From Dyella_A sp050749815 (lineage in GTDB: Bacteria; Pseudomonadota; Gammaproteobacteria; Xanthomonadales; Rhodanobacteraceae), in contig NZ_CP192735.1 of assembly GCF_050749815.1 (NCBI RefSeq), positions 434,001 through 498,000 on the forward strand: a stretch of DNA of 64,000 bases. The letters run 5' to 3'. The notes under the pieces are model-generated. The model saw nothing but the letters and a program-made list of their open reading frames with translations. It searched no databases and was not told the DNA's origin. Positions 25,398 to 33,817 of the stretch are shown here, piece by piece (position 1 is the first letter of the stretch; each line of letters starts with the position of its first letter). The position numbers were made by a program, and so were the translations under genes.

Positions 25398-27215
25398 TCA
25401 AAGGTCAGGGGTAGGGGCGGCGGTCGATGGGCCGTCATGGCCCGCCAGGGCGCGCCACTGCGCGGCATCCAGCCGCAGCACCGGGTAGGCGCCGACGGCC
25501 TGGCTGGCATACCAGGGCGAGCTTTCGAAGAAGTACTCCAGGCGGGCGCGCGGGCTGGCCGCAAAGGCGGCATCGCTGGCCAGGCGGTGCTGGAAGTCGG
25601 CCTTCAACGCCGGATCCTTCGCCAGCATGTCGCGGGCGAGCTGCTCCAGCACGCGCGGCTCGCTGTACTCCTTCGGCTCGAAGACCGCATCAAGGTAGCC
25701 CCAGTGCAGCAGCGAGTCGGGCGCCTGCGGCTCGAGCAACGCGATGGCCACGTTGGCGGCGCGCTGGTCCATCGGCACGATCGCCGAGCCAGGCGGCAGG
25801 GTGATCTCGCGGGTCACCGGAGTGACGTCGACGTCGCGCAGCATCAGGTGGCCCTCGAACGGCGCATCGGCCCAGTGCGGATGATCGAGCTGGTAGCCGG
25901 CGGCGCGGACGGTTACGGCGTGGTCGATCCGCTGCATGGCGATGCCGTGGGCGGCGAGGCGATCGATTACCACGGTCCACTGGGCCGGGACCACGTACGC
26001 CGCCGGCGGCGTCACCGAGAGATCCGGCAGCAGGTCGTTCCAGTTGGGGATGCGGTAGGTGCGCGGCGTGTGCGGGTCGTAGTGAATCCACTCGCTGCCG
26101 GAAACGTCGCTGTGGGTGAGCGTGAAGGCGTAGCCCTTGAGCTGGTACGGCGTGGACTCCGGCGAGGGCTTGAAGGTGATCGGCACCTGCGCGCCGGGCT
26201 GGCCGGCGCGGGCGATCACGCGCGCATCCGCAGCCGCGTTGGCGGCCAGCAGTGGTGCAGGCGCGGCATCGATCTGCGCCAGCAGCTCGTGCACCAGGTC
26301 GTAGGTGGCGCGCACGCGTACGGCATAGGGCTTGAGCATGTGGGTTTCGATCAACAGCGCGGGCCGGTTCTGCAGCGCGGCGTAGCCGGTGGAGAAGCGC
26401 GGGCCGGAGCCGAAATTGACGATGCCCTTGGTCGGGTCGCGGCCGTCCTTGAATTCCAGATAGATCGAGGCGAGGTGGCCACGCTTTTCGTAGGCCGGAA
26501 TCGCCTTGGCCATCAGCGCCTGTTGCCAGGCGGAGACGCCGGGGTCGAGCTTGTGGGCGTCCTCCAGGTACCAGGTGAGGTCATATTGGTAGTCCGCGCC
26601 GTCGGTGGTGTGTACGTCGATCAGGAAGTCCGGCAGCCAGCGCTGCCACAGCTTCAGCCACGCGCGCATCTCCGGCGCGTCGGCCTTGATGTAGTCGCGG
26701 TTGAGGTTGAGGTACTGCGCCTGGCCGCGGAAACCCTGGCGTTCGGGGCCATTCTGGTTGATGCGGTGGTAAGGCGAGCTGTTTTCGTGGCCGTCCGCGC
26801 TGAACACCGGAATGAACACCAGCACCGAGTGATCGAGCACGTGCGGCCACTTGCCGGTGACGGCGATATCCCGCAGCAGCATCAGGCCGGCGTCCTTGCC
26901 CTCGATCTCGCCCGGGTGGATGCCCGCCTGCAGCAACACCACCGGTTTGTGCGCGGCGCGCGCGGCGGCCGGGTTGAACGTGCCGTCGCCGCTGGCAATC
27001 ACCGCCATCATCGGCCGTCCTTCCGGCGTGGTGCCGAAGTGCACCAGCTTCAGCTTGTCCGGCGCAGCGCCTTGCAGGCGCTGCAGGTAGGCGAGCGTGT
27101 CGGCGTAGCTGGGCGTGGTGCGAAAGTGCGCCGCCTCGGCGGGCGTGGTCCAGTCGGTGGCTTGCGCGCTTAGCGCGGCGAGGCCGAGCAGGCAGGCGAG
27201 GATCAGTCGGGGCAT
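25398..27215 (-). CDS. Secreted M14-family zinc carboxypeptidase
   Basis: A 605-residue protein with a signal peptide (cleavage near SAQATDW, residue 20). The zinc ligands of M14 enzymes are H100 and E103 (GIHPGEIEG) and H202 (DVHTTDG). A likely catalytic Glu lies further on near LIETHML. The region beyond about residue 330 is an extra beta-rich domain that also occurs in large secreted M14 members. It precedes the M13 gene on the same strand, 117 bp apart. Both act outside the cytoplasm and could share peptide-scavenging duties. Confidence 0.9.
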   Translation of the reverse strand: MPRLILACLLGLAALSAQATDWTTPAEAAHFRTTPSYADTLAYLQRLQGAAPDKLKLVHFGTTPEGRPMMAVIASGDGTFNPAAARAAHKPVVLLQAGIHPGEIEGKDAGLMLLRDIAVTGKWPHVLDHSVLVFIPVFSADGHENSSPYHRINQNGPERQGFRGQAQYLNLNRDYIKADAPEMRAWLKLWQRWLPDFLIDVHTTDGADYQYDLTWYLEDAHKLDPGVSAWQQALMAKAIPAYEKRGHLASIYLEFKDGRDPTKGIVNFGSGPRFSTGYAALQNRPALLIETHMLKPYAVRVRATYDLVHELLAQIDAAPAPLLAANAAADARVIARAGQPGAQVPITFKPSPESTPYQLKGYAFTLTHSDVSGSEWIHYDPHTPRTYRIPNWNDLLPDLSVTPPAAYVVPAQWTVVIDRLAAHGIAMQRIDHAVTVRAAGYQLDHPHWADAPFEGHLMLRDVDVTPVTREITLPPGSAIVPMDQRAANVAIALLEPQAPDSLLHWGYLDAVFEPKEYSEPRVLEQLARDMLAKDPALKADFQHRLASDAAFAASPRARLEYFFESSPWYASQAVGAYPVLRLDAAQWRALAGHDGPSTAAPTPDL

Positions 27216-27252
27216 GAGGTGTCCTGGATGAAGCCGATGTTGGCCGGATCGT

Positions 27253-27325
27253 GCAGGAGCGCACCCTGTGCGCGAATGCCCGTCGTCACGTGACGGAAAG
27301 CATCGCGCACAGGGTGCGCTTCTAC
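27253..27325. repeat. Decayed REP pair, second sequence class
   Basis: Arms at about 27253-27279 and 27300-27325 are imperfect inverted copies. Each has GTAG-type ends (one mutated to GCAG) and the inner palindrome GCGCAC-CCT-GTGCGC instead of GCCCGC-TC-GCGGGC. The layout equals the element at 16001, but head sequence and arms differ. The GTAG at its right end supplies the stop codon of the DUF502 gene. Confidence 0.7.
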
Positions 27326-27972
27326 AGCGGCATGCGGCTGGCGGGCAGGGTGTCCGGGGCTACCGCGCCGCCGGAGATGATGAAGGCCATCGCCTGGTCC
27401 ATTGTCCAGTCGGTCGGGGTGAGCTCGTCCACCGGCACCACCACCAGGTAGCCGCCGGTGGGATTGGGCGTGGTGGGGATGTACACCGCCGCCATCTCGC
27501 GGCCGCTGCCCTGCTCGGTCATCACGCGGGTGACAAAGCCGGCGACCTTCATGCCCGGGCGTGGAAAGTCGATCAGCACCACGCGCTGCACGCCCGACGG
27601 CTTCTGCTGCAGCACGGCCATCAGCTTCTTGGTGCCGCCGTAGATGGTCTGCACCAGCGGGATGCGGGCCAGCAGGTTGTCGAAGCCATCAATGATGCGC
27701 TTGCCGACCATGCGCGTCGCCACCCAGCCGAGCGCGTACAGCGCCAGCACGGTGAGCACCAGCGCCATCAGCGCCAGCGTCCAGCCGTGGCCGAGCGCGG
27801 CGGCGGCATCCGGTGCTGCCAGGCCCAGCGCCCGGCGCACCAGCGTGGCCATCGGCGCCCCCAGCCCGGCCAGCACGCCGAACACGAACTTGAACACCAG
27901 CCAGGTCACCCACAGCGGCAGGAAGGTCAGCAGGCCGGTGAGTACGTAGCGTTTGACGCGCAGGGGTCGCAT
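27322..27972 (-). CDS. DUF502 family inner-membrane protein
   Basis: A 216-residue protein with two N-terminal membrane segments (about 10-40 and 62-85) and a soluble C-terminal part carrying DUF502 hallmarks: ARIPLVQTIYGGTKKL, RVVLIDFPRPG and the IPTTPNPTGGYLVVVP motif. The function of the family is unknown; it is common in proteobacteria and plant chloroplasts. The TAG stop codon is part of the REP element's GTAG end, so insertion of the repeat probably reset the C-terminus. Confidence 0.9.
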   Translation of the reverse strand: MRPLRVKRYVLTGLLTFLPLWVTWLVFKFVFGVLAGLGAPMATLVRRALGLAAPDAAAALGHGWTLALMALVLTVLALYALGWVATRMVGKRIIDGFDNLLARIPLVQTIYGGTKKLMAVLQQKPSGVQRVVLIDFPRPGMKVAGFVTRVMTEQGSGREMAAVYIPTTPNPTGGYLVVVPVDELTPTDWTMDQAMAFIISGGAVAPDTLPASRMPL

Positions 27973-28108
27973 CGGGGCGGCATCCTCGGGGAGGGAAAGC
28001 GTTCGATTGTAAGCGCCGGCTGGCCGCGAGCCGACCGCAGCGACGGATGGTGTGATTTTTTTCCCGCGCCGTGCGAATCATGCTGGCAATCGGGGAACAG
28101 GATTTTGC

Positions 28109-28633
28109 ATGCGCACCGCCACTCACTCACCGCCGTTCGAGGCGCTGCTGCACGAGCATCGCGGGATCATTCTCAAGGTGGCGGCCGTCTACGCCCGCGA
28201 CCTGGAGGATCGCCGCGACCTGGCGCAGGAGATCCGCGTGCAGCTGTGGCGCTCGTTCGGCCGCTACGACGCGAGCCGCGCCAAGCTGTCGACCTGGATG
28301 TATCGCATCGCGCTCAACGTGGCGATCTCCTACCGGCGGCGCGACGGCGCCCTGCTGGCCGGGCGCGTCGAACCGCTGGATGCGCATCACCTGGACACCC
28401 TGGCGGATTCCGGCGCTGCGGAGGAAGACGAGCGCCTGACCGCGCTGTACGCCTTCATCGGCGAGCTCGATGCGCTCAATCGCGCGCTGATCCTGCTGTA
28501 CCTGGAGGACCGCAGTTACGCGGAGATCGCCGAGGTGCTGGGGATCAGCGAAACCAATGTCGCGACCAAGATCGGTCGCATCAAGCAGAAGCTGCGCGGA
28601 CGTGCCGCTGCAGCGACCCTCACCGGAGCATGA
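28109..28633 (+). CDS. ECF-type RNA polymerase sigma factor
   Basis: A 174-residue sigma-70 family protein. Region 2 (about 15-80) includes RDLAQEIRVQLWRSFGRYD and the -10-binding STWMYRIALNVAISYRRR. Region 4 (about 115-165) has LILLYLEDRSYAEIAEVLGISETNVATKIGRIKQKLR as the helix-turn-helix. Its stop overlaps the start of a membrane protein gene in an ATGA, the usual ECF sigma/anti-sigma arrangement. The ATG at 28109 gives a typical N-terminus. Target genes cannot be inferred. Confidence 0.9.
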   Translation: MRTATHSPPFEALLHEHRGIILKVAAVYARDLEDRRDLAQEIRVQLWRSFGRYDASRAKLSTWMYRIALNVAISYRRRDGALLAGRVEPLDAHHLDTLADSGAAEEDERLTALYAFIGELDALNRALILLYLEDRSYAEIAEVLGISETNVATKIGRIKQKLRGRAAAATLTGA

Positions 28634-29307
28634 GCATGGAACTGGACGAGATGAAGCTGGCCTGGCAGGCCCTGGATCGACGCCTCGCCGCGCAACAGGC
28701 GATCCAGTGGCGGGGGTTCCGCGATGGGCGTCTGGAGCGCATGCAGCATCGGCTGCGGCCGCTGGCCTGGTGGCTGGTCGTGCAGATCCCGCTGGGTGCC
28801 GCACTGATGCTGTGGGGCATCGTGTCCTGGTCCGGTCATCTGGGCGATGCGCGGGCGATGGCGCCGGGCGTGGTGATGCAGGTGTTCGGGCTGCTCTCGG
28901 TGATGATCCCGGCGCGCACGCTGGTGCTGTTGCGGGGGATCGACTTCGCCGCCCCGGTGCTGGAGATCCAGCGCCGCCTCGCCGACCTGCGCGCTTGGCG
29001 CGTGCGCGTAGAAGGGCCGGTGTCGGCGCTGCTGGGCAGCGTGATCTGGATTCCCGCGCTGCTCATGCTGGCTCAGGCTGACGCAGATCGGTTCGGACTG
29101 AACCTGTGGGACCACGCTCGGCCCGGGCTGGTGGGATGGCTGGTGTCCTCGGCGCTGGTCTCGCTCGCCTTGGTCGGCCTGGGCTACCTGCTGCTGCGAA
29201 GGCTCGGCCGTCTGGACTGGCTGGCCAACCATCTGACCGGAGCGTCGCTGCGCCGGGCGCAGGCCGAACTCGACGCGCTGCGGCAATTCGAGGAGGAGGC
29301 CGCCTGA
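28630..29307 (+). CDS. Membrane protein, putative anti-sigma partner
   Basis: A 225-residue protein with a soluble helical N-terminus (about 1-45; MELDEMKLAWQALDRRL) and four membrane segments (about 46-68, 80-100, 133-150 and 166-190). It is translationally coupled to the ECF sigma gene (ATGA overlap). I see no zinc-binding anti-sigma motif (HxxxCxxC), so if it is an anti-sigma factor it is of a different class. The role is inferred from position only. Confidence 0.7.
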   Translation: MSMELDEMKLAWQALDRRLAAQQAIQWRGFRDGRLERMQHRLRPLAWWLVVQIPLGAALMLWGIVSWSGHLGDARAMAPGVVMQVFGLLSVMIPARTLVLLRGIDFAAPVLEIQRRLADLRAWRVRVEGPVSALLGSVIWIPALLMLAQADADRFGLNLWDHARPGLVGWLVSSALVSLALVGLGYLLLRRLGRLDWLANHLTGASLRRAQAELDALRQFEEEAA

Positions 29308-29315
29308 CCGGCGGC

Positions 29316-29768
29316 TCAGCGCGCCCGCGGCTTGAGCCGCACGTAGAGCTGCTTGCGCACCCGGGCCACCACCTCACCGGACGCGGTGGTGACCTCGGTC
29401 TCGAACCAGCGCAGCACCTTGCCGCCACCGGCGGCGGCCTGGCGCAGCTCGTCCACCACCGACGGCGCCAGCTTGAAGTGCGCGTAGACGTCCTCGCGGC
29501 CGGGTGCGACGAAGTCGATCGCACCGGCCTTGTCCCACACCAAGTAATCGCGGCCCAGCTGGTGCATGGCCAGCAGCATCCAGAACGGGTCGGTCATGGC
29601 GAACAGGTTGCCGCCGAACTGGGTGCGCACGTAGTTGCGGTTCCACGGGCGCAGCCGCAGCACCACCCGCGCCTCGCTCCAGTCATCGCTCAATGACTGC
29701 AGGCGAATGCTGTTGAACAGGAACGGCGGCCAGAGATTGAGCAGGCGGCGGAAGGTGCTGGGGCGCAT
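29316..29768 (-). CDS. DUF4442 hot-dog-fold protein (putative thioesterase)
   Basis: A 150-residue protein with the DUF4442 pattern: RRLLNLWPPFLFNSIRL, RNYVRTQFGGNLFAMTDPF and a C-terminal strand-rich half. The family adopts the hot-dog fold of acyl-CoA thioesterases and relates to the C-terminal domain of YiiD. The start is ATG 29768; the preceding codon is TTG. A 16-bp dyad lies 44 bp upstream (29812-29827) and may be its operator. It converges with the sigma operon on the plus strand. Confidence 0.8.
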   Translation of the reverse strand: MRPSTFRRLLNLWPPFLFNSIRLQSLSDDWSEARVVLRLRPWNRNYVRTQFGGNLFAMTDPFWMLLAMHQLGRDYLVWDKAGAIDFVAPGREDVYAHFKLAPSVVDELRQAAAGGGKVLRWFETEVTTASGEVVARVRKQLYVRLKPRAR

Positions 29769-29811
29769 CAACTGGGCTCGCGGGGCGGTGGGCCCCCGAG
29801 CTTAGCGCAAA

Positions 29812-29827
29812 CATACGAATGCGTATG
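29812..29827 (-). promoter_or_regulatory. CATACG-AATG-CGTATG dyad, possible repressor operator
   Basis: A perfect 6-bp inverted repeat with 4-bp centre lies in the short leader of the DUF4442 gene. TetR-family operators often look like this (ATACG...CGTAT). No TetR gene is nearby. It could also be chance. Confidence 0.35.
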
Positions 29828-29846
29828 GAGTGATGCCCCGAGGCGA

Positions 29847-29864
29847 GCCGCCACGCGTGGCGGC
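29847..29864. other. Perfect 18-bp palindrome after the thioredoxin gene
   Basis: GCCGCCACGCGTGGCGGC reads the same on both strands, 12 bp past the stop of the thioredoxin gene. It can form a hairpin at the RNA 3' end, but no T-tract follows on the minus strand. Confidence 0.4.
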
Positions 29865-29876
29865 GTTGCCCGGCGC

Positions 29877-30749
29877 TCAGAACAGCAGCGAAGCCATGCG
29901 CCGGCGGTAGCGGCCGACCAGCTCCGCATCGTCCAGCGTGGCGAAGGCGGCGAGCAGGTGCTTCTTGGCCGCGCCATCGTTCCAGTCGCGCGCTTTTTCC
30001 AGAATCGTGAGGAACTGGTCCAGGCCGGCGGCGGCGTCGTTCTCCAGCAGCAGCCGCACGCCGAGCTGATCGCGCGCGGCCCAGTCGGCCGGGTCGGCCG
30101 CCACGCGCTGGCGCAGGGTGGCCAGGTCGGGCGCACCGTCGAGGGCGCGGGCGAGGTCGAGCTGGCTGCGCAGGCGCACGGCGCGCGCGTCGGTGGCGAG
30201 CTTGGCCGGCAAGGCGTCGAGTTCGGCCTGCGCGCCGGCGACGCTGCCTACCCGCATCAGCGCCAGCGCCAGGTCGAGCTTCAGCTCGTCCTGGTTCGGC
30301 TCGGCGGCGATCGCCTGCTGCAGGCGGTTCACCGCGTCTTCGGGCGATTCGACCGCTTCGGCGACCGCCTCCTCCGCGGCGGGCGCACCCTCCAGCGGCT
30401 GCACGTGGCGCGACAGGAACTCGCGCAGCTGGCCCAGCGGCAGCGCGCCGGCGAAGCCATCGAGGATCTGTCCGTCCTTCACCAGCATCACGGTGGGAAT
30501 CGAGCGGATGCCGAACATCGCGGCGAGCTGCTGGTGCGCGTCCACATCGATCTTGCCGAGCCGGAACGCGCCGTTGTACTCGGCGGCGAGCTGCTCGAGC
30601 AGCGGGCCCAGCGTCTTGCACGGCTCGCACCAGGTGGCCCAGAAGTCCACCAGCACGGGCGTGTTCAGCGAGGCCTGCAGCACATCGGCCTCGAAATTGT
30701 CCTGGGTGACTTCGAAGACGTGCGGGAGGGTGGAATCGGTCACGGTCAT
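29877..30749 (-). CDS. Thioredoxin-TPR chaperedoxin (CnoX/YbbN-like)
   Basis: A 290-residue protein with an N-terminal thioredoxin domain (1-110) and TPR-like helices (about 130-290), the layout of E. coli CnoX. The active site is WCEPCK (C41, C44), so unlike the E. coli protein both cysteines are present and redox activity is likely. CnoX-type proteins hold unfolding proteins under oxidative stress and pass them to GroEL or DnaK. The start at 30749 gives the usual N-terminus; upstream extensions are not family-like. It is divergent from the pqi operon. Confidence 0.92.
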   Translation of the reverse strand: MTVTDSTLPHVFEVTQDNFEADVLQASLNTPVLVDFWATWCEPCKTLGPLLEQLAAEYNGAFRLGKIDVDAHQQLAAMFGIRSIPTVMLVKDGQILDGFAGALPLGQLREFLSRHVQPLEGAPAAEEAVAEAVESPEDAVNRLQQAIAAEPNQDELKLDLALALMRVGSVAGAQAELDALPAKLATDARAVRLRSQLDLARALDGAPDLATLRQRVAADPADWAARDQLGVRLLLENDAAAGLDQFLTILEKARDWNDGAAKKHLLAAFATLDDAELVGRYRRRMASLLF

Positions 30750-30871
30750 GCTCCAGGCGGCGATGGCGCCCGAAGATCGGGGCGTCGCCGAGCATATCAA
30801 GGCTCACGCCGGCTCGACCGCGGTCGCACGAAGTTCAGCGCCAGCGCGCCAGATTTGCGAGAATCCTCACG

Positions 30872-31528
30872 ATGACCTGCTCGGAAAGCGGCACGCCACG
30901 CATGGGTACCACCACGCCAACGACCACGGCCGGGCTGCTCATCTGCGAGCACTGCGACACGGTATACCGCCGTCGCCCGCTCGCGCGGGGCGAGGTGGCG
31001 TGCTGCGAGCGTTGCAACTTCGTGCTCGAGCGCCATCCGCGGCTGGGCCCGGATCAGCTGCTCGCGCTCACCGCCACGGCGATGGTGGTGTTCGTGCAGG
31101 CCAACATCTGGCCGATCGTCACGCTGGAACTCAACGGTCGCCCGAGCAGCACCACGCTGTGGGGCACGATCATCACGATGTGGCAGCAGCACGCCGAGGT
31201 GGTGGCGGTACTGGCCTCGCTGACGCTGTTCTTTTTTCCGCTGCTGAAGATGACGCTGTTCGGCTGGGTGTTCTGGTTCGCCCGGCGCGGTGAGCGCGGG
31301 CCGGGCTTTCGCAGCGCCATGATCGCGCTGCACTACCTGCGGCCGTGGACGATGAGCGAGGTGTTCGTGCTCGGCGCGATGGTGGCGATCGTCAAGGCGC
31401 GGGTGTATTTCGAGGTGGTGCCCGATCCGGGCATCTTCGCCTACGGCGCGCTGATGCTGCTGATCACCGTGTTCGGCACGGTCGACCTGCGCCAGTTGTG
31501 GGACGTGACGCAGGAGCGGCGCCGATGA
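30872..31528 (+). CDS. pqiA: PqiA-like membrane protein, first half
   Basis: A 218-residue protein with two zinc-ribbon-like CxxC pairs near the N-terminus (CEHCDTVY, CERCNF) and four membrane segments. It corresponds to the first of the two repeated domains of E. coli PqiA. The next gene supplies the other domain and overlaps it by 4 bp (ATGA). PqiA is the inner-membrane partner of the MCE protein PqiB in lipid transport across the envelope. An ATG at 30902 is an alternative start. Confidence 0.87.
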   Translation: MTCSESGTPRMGTTTPTTTAGLLICEHCDTVYRRRPLARGEVACCERCNFVLERHPRLGPDQLLALTATAMVVFVQANIWPIVTLELNGRPSSTTLWGTIITMWQQHAEVVAVLASLTLFFFPLLKMTLFGWVFWFARRGERGPGFRSAMIALHYLRPWTMSEVFVLGAMVAIVKARVYFEVVPDPGIFAYGALMLLITVFGTVDLRQLWDVTQERRR

Positions 31529-32148
31529 GCGCGCTGCCGCGCGCCGGCGAGCTGGGCTTGATCGGCTGCCATGTGTGCGGCCTGGTCTGCCGCGACACGC
31601 GCACGCACGATCTCGCCTGCCCGCGCTGCGGCGCGCAGCTGCATCGGCGCAAGTCGGCCAGCATCAGCCGCACCTGGGCGCTGCTGATCGCCGCCTTCAT
31701 CTTCTACCTGCCGGCCAACCTGCTGCCGATCATGCGCACGGTGAGCCTGGGCGACGTGGACGACAACACCATTCTCAGCGGCGTGGTGGAGCTGTGGGTG
31801 AAGGGCTCGCCCGACCTGGCCGTCATCGTCTTCACGGCAAGTATCGTGGTGCCCATGCTGAAGTTCCTGGTGCTGGGCATGCTGCTGATCAGCGCGCGCC
31901 GCGGCAGCAGTTGGGCGCAGCGGCAGCGTGCGAAGCTCTACCGGCTGGTGGAATTCATCGGCTACTGGTCGATGCTCGACGTGTTCGTGGTGGCGCTGCT
32001 GACCGCGCTGGTGCGCTTCGGCGTGCTGAGCCAGGTGGAGCCGCTGCCGGGGGTGATCTATTTCGGCCTGACCGTGGTGGCGACGATGCTCGCTTCGATG
32101 AGCTTCGACCCGCGCCTGATCTGGGATAACAGGGACAACGATGACTGA
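31525..32148 (+). CDS. pqiA: PqiA-like membrane protein, second half
   Basis: A 207-residue protein with the same layout as the preceding gene product: a CxxC ribbon (CHVCGLV, CPRCGAQL), then four membrane segments with FYLPANLLPIM and GYWSMLDVFVVALL typical of the PqiA family. Together the two genes equal the single two-domain PqiA of E. coli. The start overlaps the upstream stop in an ATGA, and its own end overlaps pqiB by 8 bp. Confidence 0.88.
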   Translation: MSALPRAGELGLIGCHVCGLVCRDTRTHDLACPRCGAQLHRRKSASISRTWALLIAAFIFYLPANLLPIMRTVSLGDVDDNTILSGVVELWVKGSPDLAVIVFTASIVVPMLKFLVLGMLLISARRGSSWAQRQRAKLYRLVEFIGYWSMLDVFVVALLTALVRFGVLSQVEPLPGVIYFGLTVVATMLASMSFDPRLIWDNRDNDD

Positions 32149-33817
32149 AGAAACCGCTCCGTCCGGCGACGACCTGCCGCAGCCCGTGGTGCACCGGCGG
32201 CGCTTCGGCGCCTCGCTGATCTGGCTGGTGCCGATCCTGGCGGCGCTGGTGGGCCTGTCGCTGGTGGTCAACAGCTGGCTGCAGGCCGGGCCGAGCATCA
32301 CCATCAGCTTCGATTCCGCGCAGGGGCTGGACCCCGGCAAGACGCCGGTGAAATACAAGAACGTGGTGATCGGCAAGGTCACCCGCATCGGCCTCACGCC
32401 CGATCGCAGCAAGGTGCGCGTGAAGGTGGCGCTGGACAAGAGCGCCGAGGGCTTCGCCAAGGCCGACACGCGATTCTGGGTGGTGCGTCCGCGCATCGGG
32501 CTCGGTGGCGTATCGGGCGTGGATACCTTGCTCTCCGGCGCGTTCATCGGCGTCGACGTGGGTACCTCGCAGGAGTCGCGCTACGACTTCACCGGGCTGG
32601 AGCAGCCGCCCGCGGTCACCTACGGCGCGCCGGGCAAGAGCTTCGCGCTGCACGCGGAGGATCTGGGCTCGCTGGATATCGGCTCGCCGGTGTATTTCCG
32701 CCGTATCCAGGTCGGCCGGGTGTCGTCGTATGCGCTGGACAAGGATGGCAAGGGCGTCACCTTCCAGATCTTCGTCGACGGCCCGTACGACCGCTTCGTC
32801 AGCCGCTCCTCGCGCTTCTGGAACGCCAGCGGGCTGGACGTGTCGCTGGGCGCCAACGGCTTGAAGGTGAACACCCAGTCGCTGGCCGCGGTGCTGGCCG
32901 GCGGCGTGGCATTCCAGGACCCACCCGGGCCGCACGACGCCAGCGCGGCGCCGGAAGGTTCCACCTATCGGCTGTTTGACGAGAAGGCCACCGCGATGGC
33001 GCCGCCGGACGGTCCGCCGCAGTACGTGCGCATGCGCTTCGATCAGTCGTTGCGCGGGCTCGCGGTGGATGCGCCGGTGGAGTTCCTCGGCATCAACATT
33101 GGCCGCGTGGTGTCGATCAACATGGATTACGACGAGAAGCGTGAGCGCTTCCCGGTGACGGTCGGCGCGGTGATCTATCCGCAGCGGCTCGGCCGCGCCT
33201 ACGACAAGCTCGCGGCGCTGTCGCAGGCGCACGGCGAGGGCGGCGACCTGGCGCCGATGATCGGCAAGCTGGTCGCCCACGGCCTGCGTGCGCAGGCGCG
33301 CACCGGCAACCTGCTCACCGGCCAGCTCTACATTGCGATGGACTTCCTGCCCAAGGCGCCCAAGGCGGACTTCGATGCCACCGCCAAGCCGCTGGAAATT
33401 CCCACCGCGCCGGGCAGCTTCGACAAGCTGCAGGAGCAGTTGGCCGAGATCGTCGACAAGATCCACAAGATCCCGTTCGACAGCATCGGCGTGCATTTGA
33501 ACGACTCGCTGGCCAACCTCGACAAGACCCTCAAGCAGGTCAACGGCGAGGTGCTGCCGGAGTTCAAGGGCACGCTCAAGGACGCCCGCAAGACGCTGGG
33601 CACCACCAGCAGCGCGCTGTCGTCCGACTCGCCGCTGCAGCAGAACCTGCAGGGCACGCTGCAGGAGCTGCAGCGCATGGCGCGTTCGCTGCGCGTGTTC
33701 AGCGACTACCTCGGCACGCATCCGGAGGCGTTGATCCGCGGCCGCAAGGCCGATCCCGCGCCGGCACCGCGTACGCCTACCAAATCGCCCACGAATGCTG
33801 CCGGGAGCCAGCCATGA
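32141..33817 (+). CDS. pqiB: PqiB: MCE/MlaD-domain lipid transport protein
   Basis: A 558-residue protein with one N-terminal membrane anchor (about 24-46), three MCE domains (about 50-140, 165-265 and 290-405) and a C-terminal helical segment (about 415-540) that in E. coli PqiB forms a needle-like channel. It links inner and outer membranes for lipid movement. DPGKTPVKYKNVVIGKV is a clear MCE signature. It overlaps pqiA by 8 bp and pqiC by 4 bp, so the four genes form one operon. Confidence 0.93.
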   Translation: MTEETAPSGDDLPQPVVHRRRFGASLIWLVPILAALVGLSLVVNSWLQAGPSITISFDSAQGLDPGKTPVKYKNVVIGKVTRIGLTPDRSKVRVKVALDKSAEGFAKADTRFWVVRPRIGLGGVSGVDTLLSGAFIGVDVGTSQESRYDFTGLEQPPAVTYGAPGKSFALHAEDLGSLDIGSPVYFRRIQVGRVSSYALDKDGKGVTFQIFVDGPYDRFVSRSSRFWNASGLDVSLGANGLKVNTQSLAAVLAGGVAFQDPPGPHDASAAPEGSTYRLFDEKATAMAPPDGPPQYVRMRFDQSLRGLAVDAPVEFLGINIGRVVSINMDYDEKRERFPVTVGAVIYPQRLGRAYDKLAALSQAHGEGGDLAPMIGKLVAHGLRAQARTGNLLTGQLYIAMDFLPKAPKADFDATAKPLEIPTAPGSFDKLQEQLAEIVDKIHKIPFDSIGVHLNDSLANLDKTLKQVNGEVLPEFKGTLKDARKTLGTTSSALSSDSPLQQNLQGTLQELQRMARSLRVFSDYLGTHPEALIRGRKADPAPAPRTPTKSPTNAAGSQP

